Below the pieces are notes generated by a model. The model saw only the letters and a list, made by a program, of their open reading frames with translations, was not told where the DNA came from and did not search any database. From Lasiodiplodia sp. COLG20 (Eukaryota > Ascomycota > Dothideomycetes > Botryosphaeriales > Botryosphaeriaceae): 64,000 nt of DNA. The stretch's first letter is position 1; every line of letters begins with the position of its first letter. Positions 20,298 to 32,170 of the stretch are shown here, in pieces. Location: assembly GCA_009801085.1 (NCBI GenBank), contig VNWV01000002.1, positions 1,860,001 to 1,924,000 on the forward strand, given 5' to 3'. The position numbers and the translations under genes were made by a program.

Positions 20298-21418
20298 TTA
20301 CTCCTCATCCGTCTCCTGTGGCTCACCATCTTGTGGTTCTTGTCGTCTCTGCCGTCCCCGCGCTCTACCGGTCCCAGTCTGATCCTCGGAACTGGCTTGT
20401 CCGATATTCTTGGACGCTTCATTAGCGCGCGCGTTCTGCAGGCTGCGCTCAATCTTGCGGTCCAGCTCAGCTGTCCTGCTGTCGTGGTACACGGTCTGCA
20501 CCATGCCCGCTACTCCTCTTTCTCCGATCTCCACCTTTCCCCGCCCGGCGACAACCCACTCCCTGATCTCTTCACCACTCGAGCTATCCGTGATGAGCTT
20601 GATGTAGCCGTCTTTCCTCATTCGGGCAAGTAGTTTCTCCGTTGAGCCAACCGGGGTCGTCTGGTCTGCGTTGGTCCGCTTCAGATATCTCTCGAGCTTC
20701 GCTTCCGGCATCCTTCCACCTCCAAGTGTGATGCATGCTACCACAAAAGTGTAAAGTCCGATGTATGCACTCTCTTCAGAAAAGGTAGGAACTTTTGGTG
20801 GGGGGATGATATCCCAACCTCGATACTTCTCCGGCAAGATGTTGGTGAGGACCCACGAAGTCGTCGTGGTGTTTTGCCTTTCCGTTCTCTCGGCAGCCTC
20901 TGCGGATTTATTAGATATTACAAATCATGAGAAAGGCAAGGATAGACCTTACTCTGGCGTCCCTTGATGGTGTGGTTTTCCGTCTTTGGTAGCTCGGTCA
21001 TCTCCATTCCGAATACCGCATTAAGCTTCAAATTTGCCTCGGCAAAGACGTTTTTGAATTGTCTTCCTTGCGACCCCAGTACTGCAATCAATCTAAATGT
21101 CAGCTTCCCGGGATTTCAGGACCGCTACAACGCTTCTACCTTTTGCACTGATATCTGCTCGGCGAATGGGAATCCTGGCGTACTCGCATGCCAGTGCCAT
21201 TCTCACCAGCTTCTTTGCCATTTGTTGCAGTTGTTGTTCGCCTTGAGTGGATGGATCGTCATCTTCCACGTCGGATACTGGAGACGCGCGGCGGCGTTGT
21301 GTAGGTGTGTGTTCTTCGTCCGAGGCGTCTTCCGCGGCCGGCTGCACAGTATGAGTGAGGGAGCATGCGCAAAGGACGTTTCGTTACTTACTGCACGCCG
21401 TTTGCGCACCAGAGGCAT
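20298..21418 (-). CDS. nse3: MAGE-domain protein, Smc5/6 complex subunit Nse3
   Basis: Four exons, 21418-21392, 21341-21140, 21081-20953 and 20899-20298, give 319 residues. The N terminus MPLVRKRRA is followed by an acidic disordered stretch, then the MAGE homology region: LVRMALACEYARIPIRRADIS, FKNVFAEANLKLNAVFGMEM, SWVLTNILPEKYRGWDI, IGLYTFVVACITLGGGRM and a winged-helix end with LLARMRKDGYIKLI. Nse3 pairs with Nse1 and Nse4 in the Smc5/6 complex, which acts in recombination repair and replication-stress tolerance in the nucleus. The C-terminal 60 residues are charged and Gln-rich. It is divergent from AIM18 with only 269 bases between the start codons. Confidence 0.88.
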
Positions 21419-21687
21419 GTTGGCGGCGTGTAGATTTGCGAGCGCAGACTACGGAGTGGAGACAATTTGACGCGGGTCGCGGGAAGACGCGTCGCGTCGT
21501 TTGTCGCAAAAGGCAGGAGCGGCCACGACTATTCGGGCGGCGGGGTCCGGAGATCAGGTTCTGGCGCTGACAAGGGCAAGTACATCATGGATCGTCGAAC
21601 CACCGGCCAAAGAGCTCCCCACATCTTCACCCCCGGATCTCTGGCCACCTCCTCAGCAACCGAATCGCTCAGTAGAAGCCTCCGACA
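21419..21687. promoter_or_regulatory. Bidirectional promoter region NSE3 / AIM18
   Basis: Only 269 bases separate the two start codons, so one nucleosome-free region probably drives both. No specific operator recognised. Confidence 0.5.
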
Positions 21688-23028
21688 ATGTCGCTCAACT
21701 TGACTGCTCGAAATCTCTCACGGCTACGCACTCTCCGTGGCCTTACTCAGACACGCCAACCGTCTTCCACTCTGCTCCGCGCCGCACCCGCATGCCAGTC
21801 CATTCGCTACAACTCCGCGCGCACACCCTCGCGTAACTCGAATGATGACCTTTTGGAGCTTGAGAGTCTCCTAGACAAGGGCCGCAGCTACTCTTCCCGC
21901 CACAAATCCCGGGCCGCGGAGGAGCACGACTTCGACCATGTAAACCCGCTTGACCCCATTGCCGTCCACCGCGCCGAAGCTGCCCGCCGTGCATACTACT
22001 CCAGGCGTCGAAACTATGCTGCATTGGGATGTCTGATCAGTATCCTCGTTCCCATGGTGGTTGTTTACAACATCGACTTGGAAGAGTTCCAGAAGAAAAT
22101 CTCGGATAGGACGGATACGCCGTCGAACGTGGCTCAGGAATTCCAGGGGAAGAAGGTTGTGGTTGCGCCCGGCAGTGAAAAGCTTCGGGCAATAGGCGAC
22201 GAAGTCATTGAATTAGTAGAGACGGGGACAAGTAGCGTGCCGGTTTTCCCCAAAACCATCAGACTACCTACAGCAGACGGCGATGCTGGCGCATCCAAGG
22301 CAGAGAAGGACACCGAGTATACGCTACTTGGACTTGGCATCCGGACCGTATCGTTCCTGAACATACAGGTTTACGTCGTCGGATTGTACGTCGAGACTTC
22401 GGCACTGCCCAGATTGCAGGCTGCGCTCATCAAGGAGGTCAACCCCATGGCTTCTGCTCTGATTCCCGGGGAGAAGGACCAACTTCGCAAGAGCCTTGTT
22501 GATCCGGCAGACTCGAACGCTATTTGGGATTCTTTGTTGAGAAATCCTCAATTGAAGGTTAACATGGCCTTCCGTATCGTTCCTACCCGCGACACCAATT
22601 TTGCGCATTTGCGCGACGGACTGGTGCGTGGAATCACCAAGCGCATGCAGGAAGCAAACATTGCCGCACAGCAGGCAAAAGCCGAGCCTGAATTCAACGA
22701 CGAGGCCTTTGGCCAGGCAATGAAGGATTTCAAGGCACTTTTCAACTCGCGTGGAAAGGCTGGCAAGGGGTCAGTGCTGCTGCTGAGGAGAGATGCTAAG
22801 GGCGCCCTCGAGATGTTCTACCAGGCCACCAGTGGTAAGAATGGAGGAAAGATGGGACCGCTGGAAACACTGGGCACTGTGAATGATGAGAGGCTGACCA
22901 GGCTATCATGGCTGCTGTATCTGGGAGGCAAGAATGTGAGCAGCGAGGATGCAAGGAAGAGTGTCGTTGATGGCTGTCTCGATCTGGTGGAGCGGCCTAT
23001 TGGAACAGTTGAGACGAGAGTAGAATGA
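21688..23028 (+). CDS. aim18: Mitochondrial chalcone-isomerase-fold protein Aim18
   Basis: One exon of 446 residues. The N terminus is rich in Arg, Ser and Thr with few acidic residues (ARNLSRLRTLRGLTQTRQP), a strong mitochondrial presequence. A single membrane segment lies near residues 109-128 (ALGCLISILVPMVVVYNI). The chalcone isomerase-like domain starts near residue 210 with TEYTLLGLGIRTVSFLNI and VYVVGLYVET, and ends with LETLGTVNDERLTRLSWLLYLGG. In yeast Aim18 is an inner-membrane protein of unknown biochemical role; fungal members lack plant chalcone isomerase activity (family knowledge). Length is slightly above the yeast protein because of the presequence and linker. No introns. Confidence 0.9.
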   Translation: MSLNLTARNLSRLRTLRGLTQTRQPSSTLLRAAPACQSIRYNSARTPSRNSNDDLLELESLLDKGRSYSSRHKSRAAEEHDFDHVNPLDPIAVHRAEAARRAYYSRRRNYAALGCLISILVPMVVVYNIDLEEFQKKISDRTDTPSNVAQEFQGKKVVVAPGSEKLRAIGDEVIELVETGTSSVPVFPKTIRLPTADGDAGASKAEKDTEYTLLGLGIRTVSFLNIQVYVVGLYVETSALPRLQAALIKEVNPMASALIPGEKDQLRKSLVDPADSNAIWDSLLRNPQLKVNMAFRIVPTRDTNFAHLRDGLVRGITKRMQEANIAAQQAKAEPEFNDEAFGQAMKDFKALFNSRGKAGKGSVLLLRRDAKGALEMFYQATSGKNGGKMGPLETLGTVNDERLTRLSWLLYLGGKNVSSEDARKSVVDGCLDLVERPIGTVETRVE

Positions 23029-24889
23029 GAACTCAAGCGGGGGCATCGAAGGAACGGCGTTATGGTCAAGGCTGGGGGCATCGTGAGTGACATATCCACT
23101 CCATCTATGTACATTTACTGTTTCGCGAGACAATCTGGCTTTCCCACAGCTTCTAATTATCGGCTTTGGGGCTCTCTCATATCTGCAGCAATGGATAATT
23201 GCCAGCAATGTCTTCGTCTGGGTTGACTTCCGATTCATCGATGAGGTTCAAGGGGCACAACGTGCATACCGCTAGTCTATCTTGATACACCATGCAAAAC
23301 TGATCACGATGCCCAGTTCCCTCAAGCAGTATGGTATCAATCTAAGCACGGCTTTACCTGAGAGATATCAGGCCGCCCACACATCCCTCCATGACAGGAT
23401 ATTGGGTTCTTCTTGATATCCATAAGCTTTCATCCCATACCTGATTGGGCGCTACTGCCGTCACATTTAACGTTGTCCCAATCTTCCTCCATCCACCACA
23501 AACTTTCGCGCCCTTACCATGCACTGGCGTAATTCCCGCCGCTTTTACGCAGCAGTGTGACCAAACGAGTGGGTAAATACGACATGATAACTGCGGAAGG
23601 CTGCAGCAGTTGCTGAAAGACAGTCCAAACTAAGAGCGTGGACGAGTTGGTTCCGCCGAGCGCCTAAATCGACTGTGACTCGCAGCCTTACATGCAGCGA
23701 TCCAGATTTTCAAGGGTCACACAGTCTGCAAAGGCTATCACCTGCCCCTGCACCGACTGGACAGTCGATGAGCGCCCAGAAAAAAGTGATGTGCCTGACA
23801 AGCCCAAAATGAGCCGCAGAAGAAGCAAAAAACGCAAGGGACGAAAGAGATGGCCTCATCCCCCTTTCCATTTCACACCGCAACGGCATTTCGCTATCTG
23901 AAACGAAAAGATCAAACGCAAACACGTTCGTGCGCGGGCGAGCGTGGGCAAATTTTAAAGTTAGGGGGATGTGAGGCGCGAGAGAGCTTGTGCACGGGTG
24001 GCGGTCTAAAGTTTATGTGAGCGACATCAGAACGTCGCTTGAGAAGCAACAACCGCGCGCCAGACCGTAGTTGTACAAATTGGCGAAAAACAATCGCATT
24101 GTCGTTTCGTGCGGGTGGGCAATCGCATTTCTGTCATCTTCATATGTAGTACATATAAAGTTGTGCTCGCCAATGATCCCGGGGTCCGCTGTTTGGCGTT
24201 TTGCAGATCAGACGTAGAGTGTGCGAGGAAGAAGTGACATGCAGCTCGGAGGTGCCTGAAGGCCGGGTCAGGCAAGCCTCGGCGCCGAGTTGTTTCAAGC
24301 GTACAACGTCGAACAAACTCAGAAAGAGAAACAAATACATGAGCTGAGCTGCAAGGTTGAAATATGGATATTGGAGGGCTATTTGTGCAATGGGAGCACA
24401 CAATGCGTCCAGCGGGCCGGAGCTGTCAGTTCCCGAAACTTCCAGAATGATGGCCGTACTGCATTGCTACGGAAGCAAAATCTGTAGGCATACGAGCGAA
24501 GTGCCGCCTTGGTCTATATGGGTTCAATTGATTGCACAGTCAAGTACCAATTCACAGAACACTGAGCAGGATTTGCAGATTGTAAAAAAGGCCGATTAAG
24601 CCTCAAAACTTCATTCCAACTATCCACACATCCCCTTCGCGTGAGACCCGCCGCGCGTTTCAAAAACATGGATATTGTACGACGGCGCCCTCCGCCCGTT
24701 CAAGAAATTAGAAGCTGTACAATAGAACTGTTGTCCCAGCCCCAAAAAGTTTGTATCCCGAGAAGTGCAAAAATGATACCCCGCGCCTCATGATGCAAGA
24801 ATAAGCCATAGCCTTTTCAGCCAATGGTGTCCCCGGATTAGGGGGATCATTGACGGAAGGCTTTAGTTGGAAAAGATGACTTAATGCAT
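23029..24889. other. Intergenic, 1.9 kb
   Basis: No supported gene. It holds the AIM18 3' region and the 3' region of the wall protein gene. Scattered frames of 60-125 codons have no recognisable domains and unlikely composition. Confidence 0.55.
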
Positions 24890-25736
24890 TTACAGGAAGA
24901 AAGCGGCGATGGCACCAACACCGGCGAAAGCACCAGCAGCGTTCATAGCGTTGGCAGCGCCGGTGTAAGAGGGAGGAGTGGCAACGGGGGTGCCAGCAGG
25001 GCTGGTGGGGGTGACCGGGACACTGCAGCTTGTTAGCATCCGAATTCCTGATGGTCGAGAGCATGGCAACTTACCCAGGGGTGCCGGCAACGGGGGAGGA
25101 AGCGTACGGGCCACCAGTGGGGTACGGGACGTAGCCAGTACCAGCCGGGGCAGAAGGAACACCTGGGGTAATGTAAACAGTGCTGGTCGAGATGATGGGT
25201 TCACAGGTGTTAGTAGACGAACCGGCGGCCGGAGCGCTCGGGCTAGGGACGGAGCCCTCGACGCCAGAGGAAGCGGGGGCGGAGGGAACGCCGTAGGCGG
25301 GGGTGCCAGCCGGGGGAGCACCGCCCTCAGGAGTGCCGGCAGCCGGGGCCGAGGGAGTACCAGCGGGAGCGCCGGGGGTCTCGGTGGCAGTGACCGGGCA
25401 GATGGTGGTCGAGATGGCGACGGTCTGGGTGACAACGCCCTCAGAGCCGGAGGAGACGATGGTCGAGTAGATGGTCGAGGTGGTCGACTCGGGGACCGGG
25501 GCAGAGGGGGCGGAGGTCACGCCCTCAACCTCGGAGGAGGCGGGGACGGAAGCCTCGGGGGTGCCGTAGGCCGGGGCCGAGGGGACGGCGGTGGCGGCGG
25601 AGCTGGCCGGGCAGTTGGTGACCTCGGGGCCGCAGGAGGTGATGGTGACCTCCTCGGTCTGGTAGACGGTCTTGTCGGGGTTGGGGGCGGCCAGGGCGGC
25701 GGCGCCGAAGATAGCAGCAACGGTGAAGGCCTTCAT
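24890..25736 (-). CDS. Secreted Pro/Ser/Thr-rich cell-wall protein, probable GPI anchor
   Basis: Two exons, 25736-25075 and 25022-24890, encode 264 residues with a 52-base GT-AG intron and branch site GCTAAC. A signal peptide is clear (MKAFTVAAIFGAAALAA, cut before PNP). The mature part is low-complexity with repeated PSAPAYGTPE / GVPSAPA / GAPAGTPSAPA-type units and TSTIYSTIV and TSTVYITPG segments, as in O-mannosylated wall proteins. Four cysteines are visible (TSCGPEVTNCP, TICPV, NTCEP). The C terminus is a short hydrophobic tail preceded by small residues (GAANAMNAAG then AFAGVGAIAAFFL), consistent with a GPI signal. I do not recognise a named family. The strong GC bias of Pro/Ala/Ser/Thr codons creates a 293-codon Gly-rich antisense frame, which I consider a shadow. 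Confidence 0.85.
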
Positions 25737-28700
25737 TTTGACGGTGGAAGTTGGTTGGAAAGAAACGGTAAGGTGGGCGCTCGGTTGGTGGAAGAGAGTG
25801 AAGTTCTCGAAAGAATGGACGACCGAAGTCAAGAGTTGATTATTGTCGTAGGACTGTGAGCTTGGAGCGTGGAGAGGAAAGAGAGACTTCCAGCGGACGG
25901 CGCAGAGCTTGTATATGTGGGCGGGAGATTACTGGCAGCCGGTAGCGCGGACCGTCAGCGGTGCTAGGCCGCCGCCCAGCGATCGCCGAAGGGCACAGGC
26001 AGTGGGCTGTTCCCCTGGCGCCAGCCTGAACTGAGCAGGTCGTCCGCCAGGGCCCCCTCGTATCGGACCTGTCACCCCGGTCCCGCCGGGGCCAACAGCG
26101 GCAGGGCCAGCGGTCCGCCCAGCGCCTGTCGACGCCGCCATCGGCCGTCGTGTGAGCATGAGAAACAACGGGCGCCAGCGGGAGGGGCTCTGCGCGCTCA
26201 CTGGCTCAGGGGCGCCGGCACGCCGTACAGACGCCGCGCGACGGGTTGCCGCTGGCGCGGCTGGGGCGCGCTGATTCGCCGCGCGCATCGGGTTCCTGCA
26301 TGGAGTGGGCTGCGTGGAGGGCGGTGACGGCGCTACGCTTCGGGGCATAGCGTCAGGGGCAGCGCTTGGCGGGTGTTGCTTGTTTCTCACTGCAGGCGAA
26401 TGTCGGCCCCCAGCACCCGGTTAATGCTGATGCTCGCCGTGCTCCACGCCGCTCTTCCTCGCGCAGCCGCCGGCGCCCATCCCACTCGCCGGCTTTTTTA
26501 CGCTTATTTCCCTCCGCAGGGCGTGCGTTGGCGGCGGCGCCAACGCTGCGTTTCACCATCGGTGGAGATCTTCATATAAACTGGGGCCGCGCAGGGCTCA
26601 GCGCCCCGTCAGCTGCCTGTGGCCTAGCCCGTCGGCCATGTGCGCGTCCATGGAAAAAAACGCTTCGAAACAGCGTCATCGAGCCTTGCGTGCTCGCCCT
26701 GGCCGCCGCGAAGCCCGCCAGTGCTCGCTGTCAGTGGCGCTGCCCGCCAGCAATTGGGCGCCGCTGCGCCGTGCGCTGACTCGCGCCCGTCGTCCACGCC
26801 GCCTTCATTTCCCGCCGGCGAATGGCTCCGTCGAAAGGCGGGGGTCCTATCGATATGACGGCCGCGCCGCACCAGCAGCCACAATTCGAGAATCCCGGAA
26901 GTGTTTCCTCTCCTGACTCCTTACTCTGCACCCCAGTCGTGGTCCTCCTTGCGTATGACTCTGGCCGCCGAGTAGGGCCGGGATGTATGTTTGCTCAGCG
27001 ACGCTTCCAGTAGCAATGTCCGGCGTGCCCTCTGCGCCTCAATTTCAGCCATAACCGTTCAAGCAGCCACGCGCTTGGCCACGCGCCGGCCAGTGTTGGC
27101 AGTCGATCCATCCGGTCTACTGTTCAGCTTCGCCGAGATGAGCAATGATTTCATTCACCGACCGCATTCTGTTCTGGCCGGTGAACATCCCTTCTTGCGC
27201 GAGGAAAGTGCTGTTGAAGATTGCGGGAGAATGGCGGCATGCACGCCATGGCCGCTTGCACGGATGACGCGTTCTGGTTGCAGATTGCTGCCCGCATGAA
27301 TCGGGTGCACCGTGTTTCGCGGGATGGGCGCTCGCCTTCCCCCATCGACCTTCTTCAAACCATTTCCACCTTCACGTCCCTCTTCGCGTAGGCCTCGCTA
27401 CTTTCACTCTCCCCCAAGGACCTTTTCTCGATCCTGCCTCTGCCGAGTGCATTTAAGATTCTGCTTGGCAACCCGCCTCAAACGCCACACGTCCCAACGC
27501 CGAAATGACACGGGCTTCCGCGATACGAACGAACCGCGATAGCAGAGCCTCAGCGTGCTCGGGGCCAGTCTAGCCGAACCGATGGAGTCAAGCCGCGCCG
27601 ATGACTGCTGGTGCAGCATTGCTTAGCCACCGCGCAACGCTTCAGCACGACCTACAACGACAATCGCATCATCGTGAAATTGTTTTTCAAAAACGGACGA
27701 CAACAGCCTTCACCGCTATATGGATGTGTTTCAGGTTCGACGCCAAGATTGCAGCAATATATTCACGGACCAGACCGGTCATGGATCTCGCCTATTACGA
27801 CTCAATGAAATTTACGCACTCTAACCTACTTTCACTCTCACCTATAAACAACGCAGCGTCCTCCAACGCGCGCATGGTGTCTCTGTGGAGCATAACAATG
27901 CGCGTTGTTCTTGTAAAGAGCTATTCGTTGTGGCATGGTCGGTTATCGGCAGCTCAGGCCAAACACCAGCCAGGGGTTTAGGTTTTGCCAAGCATCGCGG
28001 CAGTTGTCGAAGATATGATTCTTTCGAGCAATCGTTCTCACTCTTTGTCTGTGGTCCAGATTAACGTTGTGCACAGGAAAACTAGTGTGCGGAGACAATC
28101 TCGTATCTAAGCGGCGACGCTTCGTATTGCGGCAGCTAGAGTCCTCTTCACGGTTGACCCGCCGATACGAGGCGATCCCCTCCTCACGAACTTTATCGTG
28201 AATCCCCTTCGGTACGGACGATCCTCGTATACAGACTCCACGGATCAGATGCGGTACGGGAGATCAATGTGGACGGCGCACCGTGAAGCAGGGGCGCGAT
28301 TTCAGTATAAAAAGACGATGTTTCTGCCAGTATAGCTGGGTTTCCATCCGACGGACTCTTTGAGAGGCGTCGCCGAAACCAGGATGTTACTACGTTGGAT
28401 TTTTGCCAAGACCCCGGGAAAGGAACTCGTTTTTAACTTCTATTACGTGCAGCGCATGCGCATCTCTATGAGCAAAAGCGGAGCATTTCTTGCAAAAATG
28501 GAAACCTTCAGATCCAACTTTTCAGGCCCTTTGAATCCACCTACAAGAGTTAACAGTGAACGATTTACCTTGATTCGCCACTATCCATGCTTGTGCGAAA
28601 TAGGGGAGGTGCTCTATGAACATCACCCACAGGCTTCACTGCATAAAAGGGGAAGCCAAAGCTTTACCGAAGGGGCGAGACCGTCAGAATGATCCTCCCA

Positions 28701-31700
28701 TCTCAGACGCCTGATCCTCAGGCAGATCTTCCACATCCCCGAAACCTCCACGGCTGAGTGAACGCCTCATATTCCCTCGTCCTTCTGTTTTTCTTGGCAA
28801 CGAGTTCTGCGCTCAACATTCCAGCATTACTTCTTTGGGATGTAGTGGTCTATTGACTGCTATGTATAGTAACCGAACCCACCTTTCCAAGATCGGTCGG
28901 ACCTGCAAATCGCAACCCCACGGGCGGGAGAACGTCTGGAGCAAAGAGCAATCGCATCATCGCCTTACCAAAAACCTCTCTTATCATCCTTGTTCCTAGT
29001 GGCGGCGCTTATCCACATCTCGACTGCACGTGCGATAGCGGGTAACCGACGTCACGTTTTCGGTTGATCGTTATTTACCCGCGCCGCCAAGCGCGTCGAC
29101 CGGTGTGCTTAGATCCATCTTCGCCCTTGTTCAACAACACGAGCTCGACGCGCGTCTCTGTCGTCCTGTCGCACCTGCACCAATACTTGGCCTGCACAGC
29201 CGCTGCCCGCGGCATCCTTTTCAGCTCTCGCAGTCTTCTCCACAAGGAAAGGATTGCTGCGCTGAGCTGCGCCGTTCGGATCGAACTTTCCAGTACCCTG
29301 GGTGCGGCCAAGCATTCGGTACGCCGAGTCTTCCGAACAACACTCTTTGGGGAAATGGAGCTCGGGTCCATGCTCGCACAGAGCTGTCTTTTCGAATGGT
29401 CTGGCCCCCCGCGCAGGATTCAAACCATTGGCGGCTGTCTGCATGTCAATAAACATGCAATACACCATTTCAATCGGCGACGGGGATGTTTCATCGAGGG
29501 TGATTGGTGGCAGCGGATATTTGCGGCTGACGCACCGTGCTTCTCAAGGGAGAAGGTGTCCCAGGATGTGGCTGCCGTAAGCCCGAGATGCCTGTGCTTT
29601 CGCAGAACGCCTGATGAGTGCGTTGGACAATATGTTTCGGACAGTAGCCTTCATGACCGCCTTGACCTGTTTCCAAAGGCGCTTTGGGCCTGTGCTATCG
29701 TGGCAGATAGCTGTGGCGGAGGCGCGACCAGTGCTGGGAGCGAAAAGTGAGCTTTGCGGGCTCCTCGGGCGTCGCAGGCTTGAGACGGCGGCCACTTACG
29801 CCTTGGCGTCTCGTCCTTGGTTGGCTTGCCAAAGCTTCGTTGCTGTTAGCTACTGGGCTGCTTCAAGATTTGTTCTCAAAGATGGACAGTCCTCACTATG
29901 CCGGTGCTGCTGACCCGGTCCTTCCCATCCACCGGAAAGCTTTGATTCACAATGCGGAAGCTCAGCATTTGAATCACTTGATGATATTTACGCTCAGCAG
30001 ATGCTTTCTGCTAAGGGTACCTCAGGCCCACCACTCAACTAGAACAAGCGCAAGTAGCCTCATTGTTGTTGTTGTTGAAGAGAATAAACATATGAGCAGT
30101 CGCAGGAATGCAATTCAAGGCCGTAGACATGTCATAATATGTAGGATGCAGTTTTGTGTTGAACTAGGGCCAGTAGCAGCGCTCACCGTTCACATGAAGG
30201 TCAATCGAGCTTGGATCCCTCCCAGATGACTCCCGTGGGAGACACATTGATATCATGTTGCGTGATAAACGCATGCTCGAACCATCGATGTGATTGTCTC
30301 TTTATAAATAGGAATGAGTCGACTCCTTTTCACTCGAGGATGCACACTTGCAATGCATAACAAGCAATGAAAAGAAGAGAGCTGAGAAAACTGGGCGGTC
30401 TTGTTGCCGATCTGTTTGACCTTCGTTGGAAGGAAGGGACGTAGAATATGAAGACGCGAAGTTTCAATGCGGCTCATCACTCTTGCGTCTTAGTGATCAG
30501 CATAACAAGTGACACGATCACAGCACTGCATCGCGTAGCAAGTATAGCGAACAGTAAGAAGTGAGGGTACTGGAGAACGTAACGCTCATCTCCCAGCCGA
30601 GTCTAACGTTTAGATCAAGTAACGGGACCAATAACAGCCATGCGTTGTGCGTAGCCATCCACCAATTCGGCACACAGAGTGCTCAGTATGTTGATGGATG
30701 GCCCCGGAGCCGAGCGCACTCATGCAGAGGCTTTATGGAGACAACCACCTGTCCTTCACGGGGCCAAAGCAGGGACTAGGGGGCGTGCAGGAACGCTCAC
30801 AATGCTTCAAATAAAACTGAATACAAGGAACAGCACTTGAACCAATAGCAACTTGCAAAGATTGAAATCATGTTCTTCCATTCAATCTCGCAGCAAACTG
30901 CTGGTATGGGTATATTTCATGAAACTGGTGGTCGGTTCTTCAGTTCATAACTCACTCGTTCCAGCCATTTCTCAAATTTCATACACGCGGGGCATAATAG
31001 CTAGAATACTGCATGATAGCATATGCCAATTTCTTTAAATATTGCTGATAATGTGCACCATGGAGCAACTTTGATGATCGTTCGGATGCTGCTGCAAAGA
31101 ACGGGGTGCGGGAGAATTACGGAACGTTGTGGGCATGATCATAGATGGACGCTTGCCGTGAGTGTTTGATGCACCAGCGGTCGTTCTAGTGGAGCCGGAA
31201 CTTCAGATTAATGCTGCGAGAACGCTTTATCAGAAACACCTGCCCACCAGAGGTTTGCCCTGGCCGATCCTTCATCATCGCGATCTGCTCTGAAATGATC
31301 GTCCTCCAACATCTGCAGACTTTTAGCAGTAGAAAGATGCCTTTGAGAAGAGTAATGATTTACGACCAGTAACTCACTCACATAATATAGCGCGGCCTAT
31401 ATAGTCAAAGTAAGCGAGGGGCAAGGACGAAGGTTACTGTGCTCAGACCAACCGCTCGCATAGCTATAGCGGGGATGTCAGAAACGTCTGGCGTAACATC
31501 AAGCATAACCAAAGCCGCTTGAAAACGACCATCGCAATGTGCGTCGAAACATCTGAGTTGCGATCGTTCGACAATACTGATCGACGCCATGCTAAGATTT
31601 TCCAGTTTATACTAAGCCGTGTGCAATTTAGAGCGAGCGGAATCGATAATCGACTCTGTAGAAACAAGCACGGACATGTAATGCTCGACATGGTTAGCAC

Positions 31701-32170
31701 CCTAGACGTTTCTTAATGTGCCAGATGAGGGTAAATCTTGCGTTGGCTAACCTAGAAATCATTCAAATCTCCATTGGCCCTTTACCCTTTGTTTTCCGGG
31801 ACGCTAGCTCATCGAAAACACTCAGCGGCCAACACTGTCTGCAAGCCGCTTTGATCGATTACACCTATTCAAGGTAGCGGGGCCGTTGGCTCTGTTCATG
31901 GCTGGCATTTGGTAGGGTGGACAGCAATTTTCGAACGGCACACGGCAAATGCAATCTGACTTTGAACGTTGAAAGAGAATTCAAGCATGAAATCATTTGC
32001 TTGGCTGAAATCTTTTCCATTCACCCATGGTCCGTAAGTCTGAAAAGCCATTATTTTTGTTGGCTCACAGGAAATAATCAGATGACTCCGTGACCAAACG
32101 TCGTGAAATGCAGAAAATCGACCTCCCCATACGCGCTTCCTTGACCACCCGGTCTCCTTTTTGAACAATC
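25737..32170. other. Gene desert, 6.4 kb
   Basis: By far the longest stretch without a supported gene. The left part (to about 27600) is GC-rich and includes the upstream region of the wall protein; a plus-strand TATAAA is at 26575. From about 27600 composition is mixed. Several frames of 60-230 codons occur (for example 28384-28692 and 29064-29750), but none shows domains, convincing splice partners or normal composition. A good TATA sequence is at 28306. I see no terminal repeats or transposase. Possible contents are long promoters, non-coding transcripts or decayed genes. Confidence 0.55.
28306..28314 (+). promoter_or_regulatory. TATA-box-like sequence (TATAAAAAG)
   Basis: An excellent TATA match in the gene desert, 78 bases before an ATG at 28384 that opens a 103-codon frame of unknown character (starts MLLRWIFAKTP). 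Chance occurrence is quite possible. Confidence 0.25.

Noticed and set aside
24978..25859. 293-codon Gly-rich frame on the plus strand
   Set aside because: Exact antisense of the Pro/Ser/Ala-coding wall protein; glycine and arginine runs are the mirror of its codons.
29417..29427. GGATTCAAACC, similar to a reverse tRNA B box
   Set aside because: The T-arm stem does not pair and no A box or acceptor stem is found upstream.
29064..29750. 228-codon plus-strand frame in the gene desert
   Set aside because: Cys/Arg-rich with no recognisable domain, and overlapping frames of similar length exist on the other strand; looks like chance openness.
30274..30287. GCTCGAACCATCG, another B-box-like word
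   Set aside because: Only about three stem pairs form, and there is no cloverleaf.
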